DNA of 26,671 nt from Thiobacillus sp. (GTDB lineage: Bacteria > Pseudomonadota > Gammaproteobacteria > Burkholderiales > Thiobacillaceae): positions 1 through 26,671 of the forward strand of contig NZ_JANJXQ010000162.1 in assembly GCF_024708915.1 (NCBI RefSeq). Direction: 5' to 3'. The position numbers and the translations under genes were made by a program. Positions within the stretch are counted from its first letter, which is position 1, and the number at the start of each line of letters is the position of its first letter. The notes below the pieces were generated by a model. That model saw nothing but the letters and a program-made list of their open reading frames with translations. It was not told the DNA's origin and searched no databases. This document shows, piece by piece, positions 1-7,623 of the stretch.

Positions 1-246
1 GGTGAGCGCAATCGCTGCCAGCCCCGGGCGCTCCTGTTCGAAACGGTTGATCATCGTGGCAGCGAAATGCTGCGCACCCGCCGCCGCGCCGCCGTTGCCG
101 CAGGCGAGGATTTTCCCGCCCTGGGCGAGGCAATGCACCATGTGGCGCGCGGCCTGTTCGATCGCCGGCGCAAGCGTCGCGGCAGCCTCCCGCGCGGTCT
201 GCGCCGAGGCCTGGAAATGGCCGAGAATTCTGTCGTGTAAAGGCAT
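1..246 (-). CDS. diaA: DiaA-like SIS-domain protein (3' end beyond window)
   Basis: The minus strand from ATG at 246 reads 82 codons without a stop to the window edge, so the C-terminal part is missing. The visible N-terminus has a helical stretch, then CGNGGAAAGAQHF and a segment reading FAATMINRFEQERP. That second segment matches the SIS-domain family and is closer to E. coli DiaA (FAASMINRFETERP, from memory) than to GmhA. In GmhA the loop is usually NGGSAADAQH. Here Ala replaces the Ser, which argues against heptose isomerase activity. DiaA binds DnaA and promotes timely replication initiation. It lies 12 bp after yraN on the same strand, and rsmI, yraN and diaA are also neighbours in E. 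coli, which supports the assignment. A generic phosphoheptose-isomerase label remains possible because the rest of the protein is not visible. Confidence 0.85.
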   Translation of the reverse strand, partial: MPLHDRILGHFQASAQTAREAAATLAPAIEQAARHMVHCLAQGGKILACGNGGAAAGAQHFAATMINRFEQERPGLAAIALT

Positions 247-258
247 GGTCGGGCGGAA

Positions 259-609
259 TTATCCCACATCGTCGAATGCGTTCATGATCCATTCAGGCGC
301 GCCGCTGCCCGACAGCGCCACCACGTCGAAGCGGCACGGCGGCAGCGTTTTCAGCGTGGCCAGATACTGCCGCGCGGTGGCGAGCAGCTTGCGCTGCTTG
401 TTTGCCGTGACGCTGGCGGCCGCACCCCCGAAGTCGGCGCGGCTGCGTAGCCGCACTTCGACGAATACCAGCGTGGCGCCGTCCCGCATGATGAGATCGA
501 TTTCGCCGAAGCGGCAGCGCCAGTTGCGCGCCAGCAGCTTCAGGCCGTGCGTTTGCAGGAAGGCTTCGGCGTGCGTTTCGGCGGATTGCCCGGGCAGGGT
601 TTTCAACAT
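259..609 (-). CDS. yraN: YraN/UPF0102 family nuclease-like protein
   Basis: This 116-aa protein starts MLKTLPGQSAETHAEAFL and carries the family core: GLKLLARNWRCRFGEIDLIM followed by TLVFVEVRLRSRADFGG. The GEID acidic residues and the FVEVR segment correspond to the D/ExK-type (here ExR) nuclease-like core of UPF0102. The family has a Holliday-junction-resolvase-like fold, but its cellular role is not established. The start at 609 gives the usual family length. An upstream in-frame ATG would extend the protein into the divergent rsmI gene and is less likely. The gene diverges from rsmI with only 18 bp between starts, so any promoter must overlap one of the two coding regions. It is probably cotranscribed with diaA, 12 bp downstream. 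Confidence 0.9.
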   Translation of the reverse strand: MLKTLPGQSAETHAEAFLQTHGLKLLARNWRCRFGEIDLIMRDGATLVFVEVRLRSRADFGGAAASVTANKQRKLLATARQYLATLKTLPPCRFDVVALSGSGAPEWIMNAFDDVG

Positions 610-627
610 CTGCGACAATGGCGGCAC

Positions 628-1503
628 ATGAACGAGACGTCCCATCATACCCCCCTGCTGCCCGCGCTTTACGTGGTCGCCACGCCCATCGGCAACCTTG
701 GCGACATCACCTTGCGGGCGCTCGACATCCTGCAGCGCGTGGACCGCGTGGCGGCCGAGGACACCCGCGTGTCCGGCCAGCTGCTGGCGCATTTCAATAT
801 CTCCAAGCCGCTGGTGTCCATCCGCGAGCACAACGAACGCGGAGCCGCCGACGGCGTGGTCGCACGGATCGTTGCGGGCGATGCAGTGGCCTATGTGTCG
901 GATGCCGGCACGCCGGCGGTGTCCGACCCCGGCGCACGGCTGGTGGCGGCGGTGCGCGCGGCGGGGCTGCGAGTCGTGCCGATTCCCGGCGCCGCCGCGG
1001 TGACCGCGGCGCTGTCGGCCGCCGGGGTGGAGTCGGGGACGTGGCTGTTCCACGGGTTTCTACCACCCAAGGCCGGTGCGCGCCGTGCACAACTGCAAAC
1101 CCTGGCGGCGCTGCCGGCAGCGCTGGTGTTTTACGAGGCGCCGCACCGCATCGAGGAGACGCTGGCCGACATGGCCGCGGTGCTGGACAGCCGCCGCAAG
1201 GTGACGCTGGCGCGCGAACTGACCAAGCGCTTCGAGAGCATCGTCACCCTGCCGCTTGCGGATGCGCCGGCCTGGCTGGCGTCCGACCCCAACAACGTGC
1301 GCGGCGAATTCGTCGTCGTCGTGCATCCGCCAGCCACCGAAGTGGCGATCGATACGGAAGCGATGCGCGTGCTCGACATCCTGCAGGGCGCGCTGCCGCC
1401 GACGCTCGCCGCCAAGCTCGCCGCCCAGATCACCGGACGCAGCAAGGCCGAACTCTATAAAATGTCGCTGGCACTCAAGCCGCAGGAGCAGGACGCCGAA
1501 TGA
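628..1503 (+). CDS. rsmI: 16S rRNA 2'-O-methyltransferase RsmI
   Basis: This 291-aa protein belongs to the tetrapyrrole-methylase superfamily and methylates the 2'-OH of C1402 in 16S rRNA using S-adenosylmethionine. Family motifs are clear: [19 protein letters not shown] near the N-terminus, [26 protein letters not shown] (SAM-binding region), [25 protein letters not shown], and [12 protein letters not shown]. The ATG at 628 gives the normal RsmI N-terminus. The frame stays open upstream, but that stretch lies opposite yraN. There is no good Shine-Dalgarno sequence before the start. The stop overlaps the pyrC start by 4 bp (ATGA at 1500), indicating translational coupling. E. coli has lpoA between rsmI and yraN; it is absent here. 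Confidence 0.95.
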   Translation: MNETSHHTPLLPALYVVATPIGNLGDITLRALDILQRVDRVAAEDTRVSGQLLAHFNISKPLVSIREHNERGAADGVVARIVAGDAVAYVSDAGTPAVSDPGARLVAAVRAAGLRVVPIPGAAAVTAALSAAGVESGTWLFHGFLPPKAGARRAQLQTLAALPAALVFYEAPHRIEETLADMAAVLDSRRKVTLARELTKRFESIVTLPLADAPAWLASDPNNVRGEFVVVVHPPATEVAIDTEAMRVLDILQGALPPTLAAKLAAQITGRSKAELYKMSLALKPQEQDAE

Positions 1504-2534
1504 CCGACACCCTCACGATCACCCGCCCCGACGACTGGCACATCCACTTCCGCGACGGCGCCGCGATGCGGAGCGTGCTGCCCGACACCGCGCGCGTGTT
1601 CGGCCGCGCCATCGCCATGCCCAATCTGAAGCCGCCGGTGGTCGACGTGGCCGGGGCGGCGGCGTATCGCGAGCGCCTGCTGGCCGCCGCTGCCGGCACC
1701 GCGTTCGAACCGTTGATGACGCTCTATCTCACCGACAACACCACCCCGGAGGAAATCCGTCGCGCGCGGACAAGCGGCTTCGTCCACGCGGTGAAGTATT
1801 ACCCGGCCGGGGCGACCACCAATTCCGATTCCGGCGTCACCGAACTCACCAAGGCGTACAAGGCGATCGCAGCGATGGAAGAAGCCGGCATGCCGTTGCT
1901 GCTGCATGGCGAAGTGGTCGATCCCGAGGTCGACGTGTTCGACCGCGAGGCGGTGTTCATCGAGCGTCATCTGGTCCCGCTGCTGCGCGATTTCCCCAAA
2001 CTGAAAATCGTGCTGGAGCACATCACCACCCGCCAGGCCGCCGAGTTCGTCGCTGCCGCGCCGGCCAACGTCGCAGCCACCGTCACCGTGCATCACCTGC
2101 TGTACAACCGCAACGCCATGTTCAAGGGCGGCATCCGCCCGCATATGTACTGCCTGCCGGTGCTGAAGCGCGAACAGCACCGCCAGGCGCTGGTGGCCGC
2201 AGCCGTCTCCGGCAACCCCAGTTTTTTTCTCGGCACCGATTCCGCGCCGCATGCGGTGGGCGCCAAAGAAAGTGCCTGCGGCTGCGCCGGCATCTATACC
2301 GCGCATGCGGCGATCGAACTCTATGCCGAGGCCTTCGAGGACGCCGGCGCGCTCGACAGGCTCGAAGCCTTCGCCAGTTTTTACGGCGCCGATTTCTACG
2401 GCCTGCCGCGCCACGCCGACACCCTCACCCTCAAGCGCGAAAGCTGGGAGGTCCCGGCCAGTCTCAAAATGGGCGAGGACAGCCTGGTGCCGCTGCGCGC
2501 AGGCGAAGCCATCCGCTGGCGTGTCGTCGCATAA
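1500..2534 (+). CDS. pyrC: Dihydroorotase, class II
   Basis: Dihydroorotase interconverts N-carbamoyl-aspartate and dihydroorotate, the third step of pyrimidine synthesis. The 344-aa length fits the class II PyrC family. Metal-site motifs are intact: DWHIHFRD (residues 12-19, His14 and His16), the expected carboxylated lysine Lys99 in [12 protein letters not shown], His136 in LLLHGEV, His174 in LEHITT, and catalytic Asp247 in GTDSAPH. The start overlaps the rsmI stop as ATGA. No convincing intrinsic terminator follows; the sequence after the stop is a T-rich stretch without a strong stem. Confidence 0.97.
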   Translation: MTDTLTITRPDDWHIHFRDGAAMRSVLPDTARVFGRAIAMPNLKPPVVDVAGAAAYRERLLAAAAGTAFEPLMTLYLTDNTTPEEIRRARTSGFVHAVKYYPAGATTNSDSGVTELTKAYKAIAAMEEAGMPLLLHGEVVDPEVDVFDREAVFIERHLVPLLRDFPKLKIVLEHITTRQAAEFVAAAPANVAATVTVHHLLYNRNAMFKGGIRPHMYCLPVLKREQHRQALVAAAVSGNPSFFLGTDSAPHAVGAKESACGCAGIYTAHAAIELYAEAFEDAGALDRLEAFASFYGADFYGLPRHADTLTLKRESWEVPASLKMGEDSLVPLRAGEAIRWRVVA

Positions 2535-2853
2535 ATCGGAATTCGATGGGTTGGTTTTTGGAAGACGCCCGTTGTTATAGCGAGTAGCGTTGGTCGCCGC
2601 AGGGAGAATGCCCGCAGCTGGCCAACTTCTGTTGGTGTGTAAGCCGAAACCTGCGTTCCTGGGCGGCCGGTATCCCTTTGCAAACTGCCGGCGACTGAGC
2701 TGGCATGGTTGGCAAGGGGTAACTGACTCCGGGGGTCAAACACAGCTGGCCGGCAGATTGTTTTCAATCAAGATCATCGTCGCGGATTTTGAAAACCTCC
2801 GCATTGAGAACCACCGGCGTTCGCCGCTCCGTTTTCCGGCCGGCAAATTTCCC

Positions 2854-2881
2854 TTGAAAATAAATTTTCCAGCCCTATGGT
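2854..2881 (+). promoter_or_regulatory. Candidate sigma-70 promoter for apr operon
   Basis: TTGAAA (2854-2859) and TATGGT (2876-2881) are separated by 16 bp in the A+T-rich part of the region. This is the best sigma-70-like pair I found upstream of aprM. It would give a leader of about 170 nt. Such matches arise by chance, so the call is tentative. Confidence 0.3.
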
Positions 2882-3006
2882 GCATGAACTGGCTTGCGCT
2901 ATGTGGACCGGCCGGGGAATCCCCAATCAGCGGACAACCGCGAATAGCGATTCGGGGGAGCGGGGCAGTGTGGTCTGCAACATGCATCTGGTAGTCGCCT
3001 GGCTAT

Positions 3007-3018
3007 TTCGTATACGAA
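3007..3018. promoter_or_regulatory. Perfect 12-bp palindrome, possible operator
   Basis: TTCGTATACGAA is a perfect palindrome 41 bp before the aprM start. It lies between the candidate promoter and the Shine-Dalgarno sequence GAGGAGA (3044-3050). Perfect dyads of this size at such a position are often binding sites for dimeric regulators. I recognise no specific regulator for it. Confidence 0.3.
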
Positions 3019-3059
3019 GGGCCCGTGTCCGTATTTGAGACCTGAGGAGACCTGAACCC

Positions 3060-3908
3060 ATGATCGCTAGCAACCCTTTCGCCGAACTCGCTGCCGTCAT
3101 ACCCCCGACCGCCATGCAGGTCTACGTCGTGCTGATGTTCCTTCTGGTGGTGGCTGGGACCATACTCGACATGCTGCACAAGAAGAGCGCCCGGTATTTT
3201 TTCGAGAATGCCAGAGAGGCCAGAAAGAACGCGACGCGCACGCTGGGTACGGGTGAAAAAAGCGCGCTGGCCTTGCAGACCCTCGCCAAGGAGGTGCTGA
3301 CCTCGGGCGAATTCGCCAATCTGAAGCGCCGCATTTCGCACCTCTTCACCATGTACGGCTTCATCATTTTTGTCGTCACCACGGCGATCCTGATTTTTGC
3401 CTATCCGACCCCGGAATATCCGGCGCCAACCCTCGTGCCGCTGCTTTGGCACCTGGGCGCGGCCATGCTGTGCCTGGGTGGTTACTGGTTCTGGTTCAGC
3501 ATTCGTGTCGACGTCGCCTCCGAGGGTGTCAAGTGGTATCAGCTGAACGGACGCGGCGATCTGTTCATCATCGGCCTGCTGGGCATGGCCACCTTCGCGC
3601 TGCTCTGGTCTTTCACCATGGGAGCCGGCATGCTGAACATGCTGTTCTTCGTATTGTTTGTCGCCTTCAGCACCCTGCTCTTCGGTTCGGTGTACTGGTC
3701 CAAATTCGCGCACATGTTCTTCAAGCCTGCCGCCGCTTTCCAGAAGCGCGTCATCAAGGCGGATGGTTCGAGAGAAAACATGCCCGCAATCTATGATTTG
3801 TCGGATCCCGACGTGCAGGCGAGGTTTCCGGATATCCCGGCCTACATGGGCACCAAGCCGCCCAATATGGGACTGGGCATCAAGCGTGAAGCGCCCAGCC
3901 ATTTTTGA
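3060..3908 (+). CDS. aprM: AprM, putative membrane anchor of APS reductase
   Basis: This 282-aa protein has about five hydrophobic helices (roughly residues 18-36, 94-114, 122-145, 166-186 and 190-212) and a soluble C-terminal tail. It lies directly before aprB and aprA, the position of aprM in sulfur oxidisers that lack qmoABC at the locus. AprM is thought to tie cytoplasmic AprBA to the quinone pool during sulfite oxidation. Several histidines flank or sit in the helices (in RRISHLFTMYGF, LLWHLGAAM and KFAHMFF). They could be haem ligands as in NarI/DsrM-like anchors, but that is inference. The Shine-Dalgarno sequence GAGGAGA at 3044-3050 is well placed for the ATG at 3060. The gene is 36 bp from aprB. 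The name rests mainly on context and overall character. Confidence 0.8.
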   Translation: MIASNPFAELAAVIPPTAMQVYVVLMFLLVVAGTILDMLHKKSARYFFENAREARKNATRTLGTGEKSALALQTLAKEVLTSGEFANLKRRISHLFTMYGFIIFVVTTAILIFAYPTPEYPAPTLVPLLWHLGAAMLCLGGYWFWFSIRVDVASEGVKWYQLNGRGDLFIIGLLGMATFALLWSFTMGAGMLNMLFFVLFVAFSTLLFGSVYWSKFAHMFFKPAAAFQKRVIKADGSRENMPAIYDLSDPDVQARFPDIPAYMGTKPPNMGLGIKREAPSHF

Positions 3909-3944
3909 TAGGCCGATCAATCTAACCGGATCGGGAGGAACACC

Positions 3945-4427
3945 ATGCCTACCTTTGTGTACATGACGCGTTGCGATGGCTGCGGACACTGCGTCGACAT
4001 CTGTCCGTCGGACATCATGCACATCGATAAGGTCACGCGGCGCGCCTACAACATCGAGCCGAACATGTGCTGGGAGTGCTACTCGTGCGTCAAGGCCTGC
4101 CCGCATGACGCGATCGATGTGCGCGGCTACGCCGACTTCGCCCCGCTGGGCCACTCGGTGCGCGTCCGCCGCGACGAGGAAAAAGGCGTCATTGCCTGGC
4201 GCATCAAGTTCCGCAACGGCGAAAAAGACATGGAGTTGCTGGCGCCGATCACGACCAAACCCTGGGGCAAACACATTCCGCAACTCTCCGATGTGCCGGC
4301 GCCCAGCCAAACGATGCGCGATAGCCAGCTGCTGTTCAACGAGCCCAAATACATTCGTATAGACGAAGGCGATCTGCACACGCTGGAATCGAATGGGCTC
4401 GTGATGAAAGAGGGGGTGTACTACTGA
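3945..4427 (+). CDS. aprB: Adenylylsulfate reductase, beta (ferredoxin-like) subunit
   Basis: AprB is the electron-transfer subunit of APS reductase. In sulfur oxidisers the enzyme runs in reverse, forming APS from sulfite and AMP. The 160-aa protein has two 4Fe-4S motifs near its N-terminus: Cys10, Cys13, Cys16 and Cys20 (CDGCGHCVDICP), then Cys42, Cys45, Cys48 and Cys52 (CWECYSCVKACP). The CWEC sequence is typical of AprB. The C-terminal half (KPWGKHIPQLSDVPAPSQ onward) is the family extension that wraps around AprA. A strong Shine-Dalgarno sequence, GGGAGGA, precedes the ATG. The stop overlaps the aprA start by one base (TGATG), consistent with 1:1 production of the two subunits. Confidence 0.97.
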   Translation: MPTFVYMTRCDGCGHCVDICPSDIMHIDKVTRRAYNIEPNMCWECYSCVKACPHDAIDVRGYADFAPLGHSVRVRRDEEKGVIAWRIKFRNGEKDMELLAPITTKPWGKHIPQLSDVPAPSQTMRDSQLLFNEPKYIRIDEGDLHTLESNGLVMKEGVYY

Positions 4428-6295
4428 TGGCTTACAACACAGTGGTCGAAGACAACATCGACGTCCTCGTCGTAGGCGCAGGCCTCGGCGGCACGGGCGC
4501 TGCGTGGGAAGCCCGCTACTGGGGGCAGGACAAGAAGATCGTCATCGCCGAAAAGGCCAACATGGACCGTTCGGGTGCGGTGGCTCAGGGCCTCTACGCG
4601 ATCAACTGTTACATGGGCACGCGTTGGGGCGAGAACCAGCCTGAAGATCACGTGCGTTACGCGCGGATGGACCTGATGGGGATGGTGCGCGAAGACCTGC
4701 TGTTCGATATGGCGCGTCACGTCGACTCCGCCGTTCACCAGTTCGAGGAGTGGGGCCTGCCGATCATGCGCGACCCCAAGACCGGCCACTATCAGCGCGA
4801 AGGGCGCTGGCAGATCATGATTCACGGCGAATCCTACAAGCCGATCGTGGCCGAGGCCGCCAAGAAATCCGCCGACAAGGTCTTCAACCGGGTCTGCATC
4901 ACCCATCTGCTGATGGACGACGCCAAGGAGAATCGCGTGGCCGGCGCGGTCGGCTTCAACGTCCGTACCGGTGATTACCACGTCTTCAAGTCGAAGACGG
5001 TGATTGTCGGCGCGGGCGGCGCCTCCAACATCTTCAAGCCGCGCTCGGTGGGTGAAGGTGCGGGCCGCGTCTGGTATGCGCCGTGGTCGTCGGGTTCCGC
5101 CTATGGTCTGATGATCCAGGCGGGTGCGAAAATGACCCAGATGGAAAACCGTATCGTACTGGCGCGATTCAAGGATGGTTACGGTCCGGTAGGGGCCTAC
5201 TTTCTGCACCTCAAGACCTACACGCAGAACGGTAATGGCGAAGAGTACGAGTCGAAGTGGTTCCCGGCGCTGACTGAAATGGTCGGCAAGGAATATCTGG
5301 ATACCGAAGGTCAGCATCTGTCGCACAAGCCTATTCCGACCTGTCTGCGCAATCACGCATTCATTTCCGAGGTGAACGCCGGCCGCGGCCCTATCCACAT
5401 GGTGACGATGGAGGCCTTCCAGGATCCGCACCTTGAGGAGATTGGCTGGCATAACTTCCTCGGCATGACCGTGGGTCAGGCCGTGCTGTGGGCGGCGACC
5501 GATGTCAATCCGAAGTATGAAAACCCGGAACTGACCACCTCCGAGCCGTATGTGATGGGCTCGCACGCGACCGGCTGCGGCGCCTGGTGTTCAGGCCCGG
5601 AGGATGTTTCTCCTCCGGAATACTTCTGGGGCTACAACCGCATGACCACGGTCGAAGGCCTGTTCGGCGCGGGCGATGCCGTCGGCGGTACGCCGCATGC
5701 GTTCTCGTCGGGCTCGTTTACCGAAGGCCGTCTGGCCGCCAAGGCCGCGTGCAAATACATCGACGACGGCAAGGCCGAGGGCATTCAGGTTTCCGACGTG
5801 CAGATCCGGCGCCGCGGTGAAGAAATCTTCAAGCCGATGGAGCATTACCGGATCTACCGCAACGAAATCACGGCGGGCAGCGTCAACCCGCACTACATCA
5901 ACCCCAGACAGGGCCTGGACCGCCTGCAGAAATTGATGGACGAGTACTGCGCAGGCGCGACGGTCAACTACATGACCAACGACAAACTGCTGCAGATCGG
6001 CCTGAAAAAACTCAAGATCATGGAAGAAGACCTTGAGAAAATCGCCGCCAAGGACATCCATGAACTGCTGCGCGCCTGGGAATTGAAGCATCGCCACCTC
6101 ACCTCCGAGGCGGTCATGCAACACACCCTGTTCCGCAAGGAAACCCGCTGGCCGGGTTACTACTACCGGGGGGATGCGATGAAGCTCGACGATGCAAACT
6201 GGCACGTCCTCACCGTGTCGCGCCGCGATCCCGAGACCGGCGAATACACCATGGAAAAGGCGCCGTGCTATCACCTGGTCGGCAAGGACGAGTAA
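4427..6295 (+). CDS. aprA: Adenylylsulfate reductase, alpha (FAD) subunit
   Basis: AprA is the catalytic FAD subunit of APS reductase and belongs to the fumarate reductase/succinate dehydrogenase flavoprotein superfamily. The 622-aa length is normal. The dinucleotide-binding motif VVGAGLGGTGAAWEA starts at residue 15. Further family segments are RSGAVAQGLYAINCYMG, FKPRSVGEGAGRVWY, ENRIVLARFKDGYGPVGA (Arg242 is near the substrate-site arginine), GSHATGCGAWCSG (His380 is near the expected active-site histidine) and GAGDAVGGTPHAFSSGSF. The mapping of residues to A. fulgidus AprA is from memory. Together with AprB and AprM it gives the cell the sulfite-to-APS step; APS is then converted by ATP sulfurylase or another enzyme not encoded in this window. 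Confidence 0.98.
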   Translation: MAYNTVVEDNIDVLVVGAGLGGTGAAWEARYWGQDKKIVIAEKANMDRSGAVAQGLYAINCYMGTRWGENQPEDHVRYARMDLMGMVREDLLFDMARHVDSAVHQFEEWGLPIMRDPKTGHYQREGRWQIMIHGESYKPIVAEAAKKSADKVFNRVCITHLLMDDAKENRVAGAVGFNVRTGDYHVFKSKTVIVGAGGASNIFKPRSVGEGAGRVWYAPWSSGSAYGLMIQAGAKMTQMENRIVLARFKDGYGPVGAYFLHLKTYTQNGNGEEYESKWFPALTEMVGKEYLDTEGQHLSHKPIPTCLRNHAFISEVNAGRGPIHMVTMEAFQDPHLEEIGWHNFLGMTVGQAVLWAATDVNPKYENPELTTSEPYVMGSHATGCGAWCSGPEDVSPPEYFWGYNRMTTVEGLFGAGDAVGGTPHAFSSGSFTEGRLAAKAACKYIDDGKAEGIQVSDVQIRRRGEEIFKPMEHYRIYRNEITAGSVNPHYINPRQGLDRLQKLMDEYCAGATVNYMTNDKLLQIGLKKLKIMEEDLEKIAAKDIHELLRAWELKHRHLTSEAVMQHTLFRKETRWPGYYYRGDAMKLDDANWHVLTVSRRDPETGEYTMEKAPCYHLVGKDE

Positions 6296-6303
6296 GCCGC
6301 AGC

Positions 6304-6364
6304 CCGGGCGCGCCTGAAGGCCGCTGCCGTCCGCCCGGAAGACCCGTTGCCTGCGCAATTTTTT
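6304..6364 (+). terminator. Weak hairpins after aprA, possible partial terminator
   Basis: The gap after aprA contains a 7-bp inverted repeat CCGGGCG/CGCCCGG (6304-6310 and 6332-6338) with a 21-nt loop. A small TTGC/GCAA hairpin (6347-6358) follows and runs directly into six T residues (6359-6364). The second stem is too weak for a strong terminator. The pair could reduce readthrough into the downstream genes or protect the aprBA message from 3' decay. Confidence 0.35.
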
Positions 6365-6386
6365 CGTGACTCCACAGGAATTGGCC

Positions 6387-6776
6387 ATGACCGCTTCTGT
6401 CATTCAAGCCCCACCCAAGACCGCGATGAACATCGTCGAGCACAGCGACGAAGCGATCCTGGAGATCGCCCACCCGATGTGGCGCGACCTGATCAAATAC
6501 TCCAACCAGGGGCAGTACGGAAAATTCATCCGCAAGTTCTCCTATGACCTGCTGCTCGGCCTCAATGAAATCGAAGTCGGCAAACAGTTCGCCAACAGCG
6601 AACTGACCCGCAGCCTGCGCGAAGACTGGGATTACCTGGGCATCATCCGTAGAGGGCAGCATGTCACGGTGCTGTACCGGGTCCAGAGCACGAAGCGGGA
6701 AGGTGAATGGCTCGGCCGGCTGGTGCTGGGCTATGAACAAGGCGAGGTGCGTATCTTTGCCGCCTCCATTTTCTGA
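6387..6776 (+). CDS. Unrecognised 129-aa protein of the apr cluster
   Basis: I do not recognise this family. The ATG at 6387 is preceded by AGGAA with suitable spacing. An in-frame GTG at 6366 is an alternative start. The protein is soluble, with no signal peptide or membrane segment. Its N-terminal half looks helical (DEAILEIAHPMWRDLIKYSN, then FIRKFSYDLL) and its C-terminal half looks strand-rich (YLGIIRRGQHVTVLYRVQ, then WLGRLVLGYEQGEVRIFAAS). This order loosely resembles small alpha+beta cone folds of the NTF2/SnoaL type, but that is only a pattern impression. It contains no cysteines, so it is unlikely to be an iron-sulfur protein. The gene sits 91 bp after aprA and 14 bp before the FKBP-type gene, so a role linked to APS reductase is plausible but unproven. 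Confidence 0.8.
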   Translation: MTASVIQAPPKTAMNIVEHSDEAILEIAHPMWRDLIKYSNQGQYGKFIRKFSYDLLLGLNEIEVGKQFANSELTRSLREDWDYLGIIRRGQHVTVLYRVQSTKREGEWLGRLVLGYEQGEVRIFAASIF

Positions 6777-6790
6777 AACTTCGGATACCC

Positions 6791-7300
6791 ATGAAAGCCA
6801 TCATCGAAGCCAACCAGTATGTCGAACTGACCTACAAGGTCATCGACCGGAAGACACGCCAGGTGCTGACGCTGGTCGAGTTTCCGCTGGGCTATGTCCA
6901 TGGCGTCAACGAGATATTGTCGCCCCGGGTCATGGACGCGCTGGAAGGCAAATCCGAGGGCGACATCATCGAGGTCCACATAGACTGCAACGACATCTAC
7001 GGCCCGCGGGACGAAGCCCTGGTGATCGTCGAATCCATCGCGAACGTCCCCGAGGCCTACCGTGAAGTCGGCACGGCCATCCTGATGGAAAACGACAACG
7101 GTCAGACCAGGAGTTTTCTGGTGACCCGGGTGGACGCCAGAACGGTGACGATCGACGGCAATAACCCGTTGTGCGGCCGGGAAGTGATTTTCAAGCTTGA
7201 GATACGGATGGTGCGTGATGCCACCGACGAGGAAATCCGGTACGGCGGCAAGGTGGAAGCGGCCCCTGACCTGAACAACTGTCGCGCCGTTCCCGTGTGA
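6791..7300 (+). CDS. Divergent SlyD-like FKBP-type peptidyl-prolyl isomerase
   Basis: This 169-aa protein has the layout of SlyD: an FKBP half-domain (YVELTYKVIDRKTRQVLTLV), a region like EGKSEGDIIEVHIDCNDIYG, an inserted IF-type chaperone domain (about residues 80-125), and a return strand reading DGNNPLCGREVIFKLEIRMV followed by DATDEE. SlyD proteins isomerise prolyl bonds, chaperone folding and can assist metalloenzyme maturation. Two features are odd. The PGLE-like turn usual in the active-site region is replaced by LSPRVMDAL. The C-terminal tail has none of the metal-binding His/Cys cluster of E. coli SlyD, only a single Cys. No strong Shine-Dalgarno sequence precedes the ATG, and coupling to the 129-aa gene 14 bp upstream is likely. 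A maturation role for AprBA is inference from position. Confidence 0.85.
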   Translation: MKAIIEANQYVELTYKVIDRKTRQVLTLVEFPLGYVHGVNEILSPRVMDALEGKSEGDIIEVHIDCNDIYGPRDEALVIVESIANVPEAYREVGTAILMENDNGQTRSFLVTRVDARTVTIDGNNPLCGREVIFKLEIRMVRDATDEEIRYGGKVEAAPDLNNCRAVPV

Positions 7301-7397
7301 ATGGTGTGCAAACCGTATCTGCAACATGACGTGCAGCGGGCCCGGAACGCAAGGCCGGCACAGCCAGGGTTAACGACATCGCCCGATCTGTCAGCGC

Positions 7398-7427
7398 GCT
7401 GGGCAGCCTGATAGCGGTGTTCCCAGC
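7398..7427 (+). other. Small hairpin upstream of the 53-aa ORF
   Basis: GCTGGG (7398-7403) and CCCAGC (7422-7427) form a 6-bp inverted repeat with an 18-nt loop. It lies in the 156-bp gap between the FKBP gene and the 53-aa ORF. No T run follows, so it is not an intrinsic terminator. I see nothing else definite in this gap. Confidence 0.3.
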
Positions 7428-7456
7428 CCCCGATTTCCAAGTCAAGGAGGCAAAAC

Positions 7457-7618
7457 ATGAGCGAACCCACCAAAACCAGGCGCCCGGTCCCGGAAGGCAG
7501 ATCACGCTTTCTGACAACCCGGCAAAAAGCGCCGAACGAGAAAGGTTACGTCGGATACGACACCATCTGGGACCCGTTCCATAAAGTGGTCAAATACACC
7601 ACGCCCAAGAAGCCGTAA
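7457..7618 (+). CDS. Predicted 53-aa basic small protein
   Basis: The ORF reads from ATG at 7457 to TAA at 7616. It is preceded by AAGGAGG (7444-7450) with 6-nt spacing, one of the strongest Shine-Dalgarno sequences in the window. The product starts MSEPTKTRRPVPEGRSRFLT and ends KVVKYTTPKKP. It is rich in Lys and Arg, has no cysteine or hydrophobic helix, and its middle part, GYVGYDTIWDPF, is aromatic. I do not recognise it. It lies on the same strand as the apr cluster, after the FKBP gene, and a 9-bp-stem hairpin starts 5 bp after its stop. The ribosome-binding site and the downstream hairpin support a real gene, but coding potential cannot be judged well at this length. Confidence 0.6.
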   Translation: MSEPTKTRRPVPEGRSRFLTTRQKAPNEKGYVGYDTIWDPFHKVVKYTTPKKP

Positions 7619-7623
7619 ATCCA

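Larger units (their letters stand above)
2535..3059. other. 525-bp non-coding region upstream of aprM
   Basis: No ORF here has both a plausible ribosome-binding site and protein-like composition. Parts are less G+C-rich than the neighbouring genes, especially around 2755-2880. Small structures are visible: a 5-bp hairpin CCAAC/GTTGG with a TTCT loop (2632-2645), a repeated CAGCTGGCC (about 2625 and 2743), and a 9-bp direct repeat GAGACCTGA at 3037 and 3047 next to the aprM ribosome-binding site. The region probably carries the apr promoter and its regulatory sites, which are listed separately. Confidence 0.6.

Noticed and set aside
2590..2994. A 134-codon frame in the gap before aprM
   Set aside because: The start has no convincing ribosome-binding site, the composition is not protein-like, and the region holds candidate regulatory signals.
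3003..4379. A 458-codon minus-strand frame opposite aprM and aprB
   Set aside because: Reverse-strand shadow of real genes. The translated sequence has no family signature.
7301..7411. A 36-codon frame starting immediately after the FKBP stop codon
   Set aside because: No Shine-Dalgarno sequence, no recognisable composition, and its end overlaps the hairpin before the 53-aa ORF.
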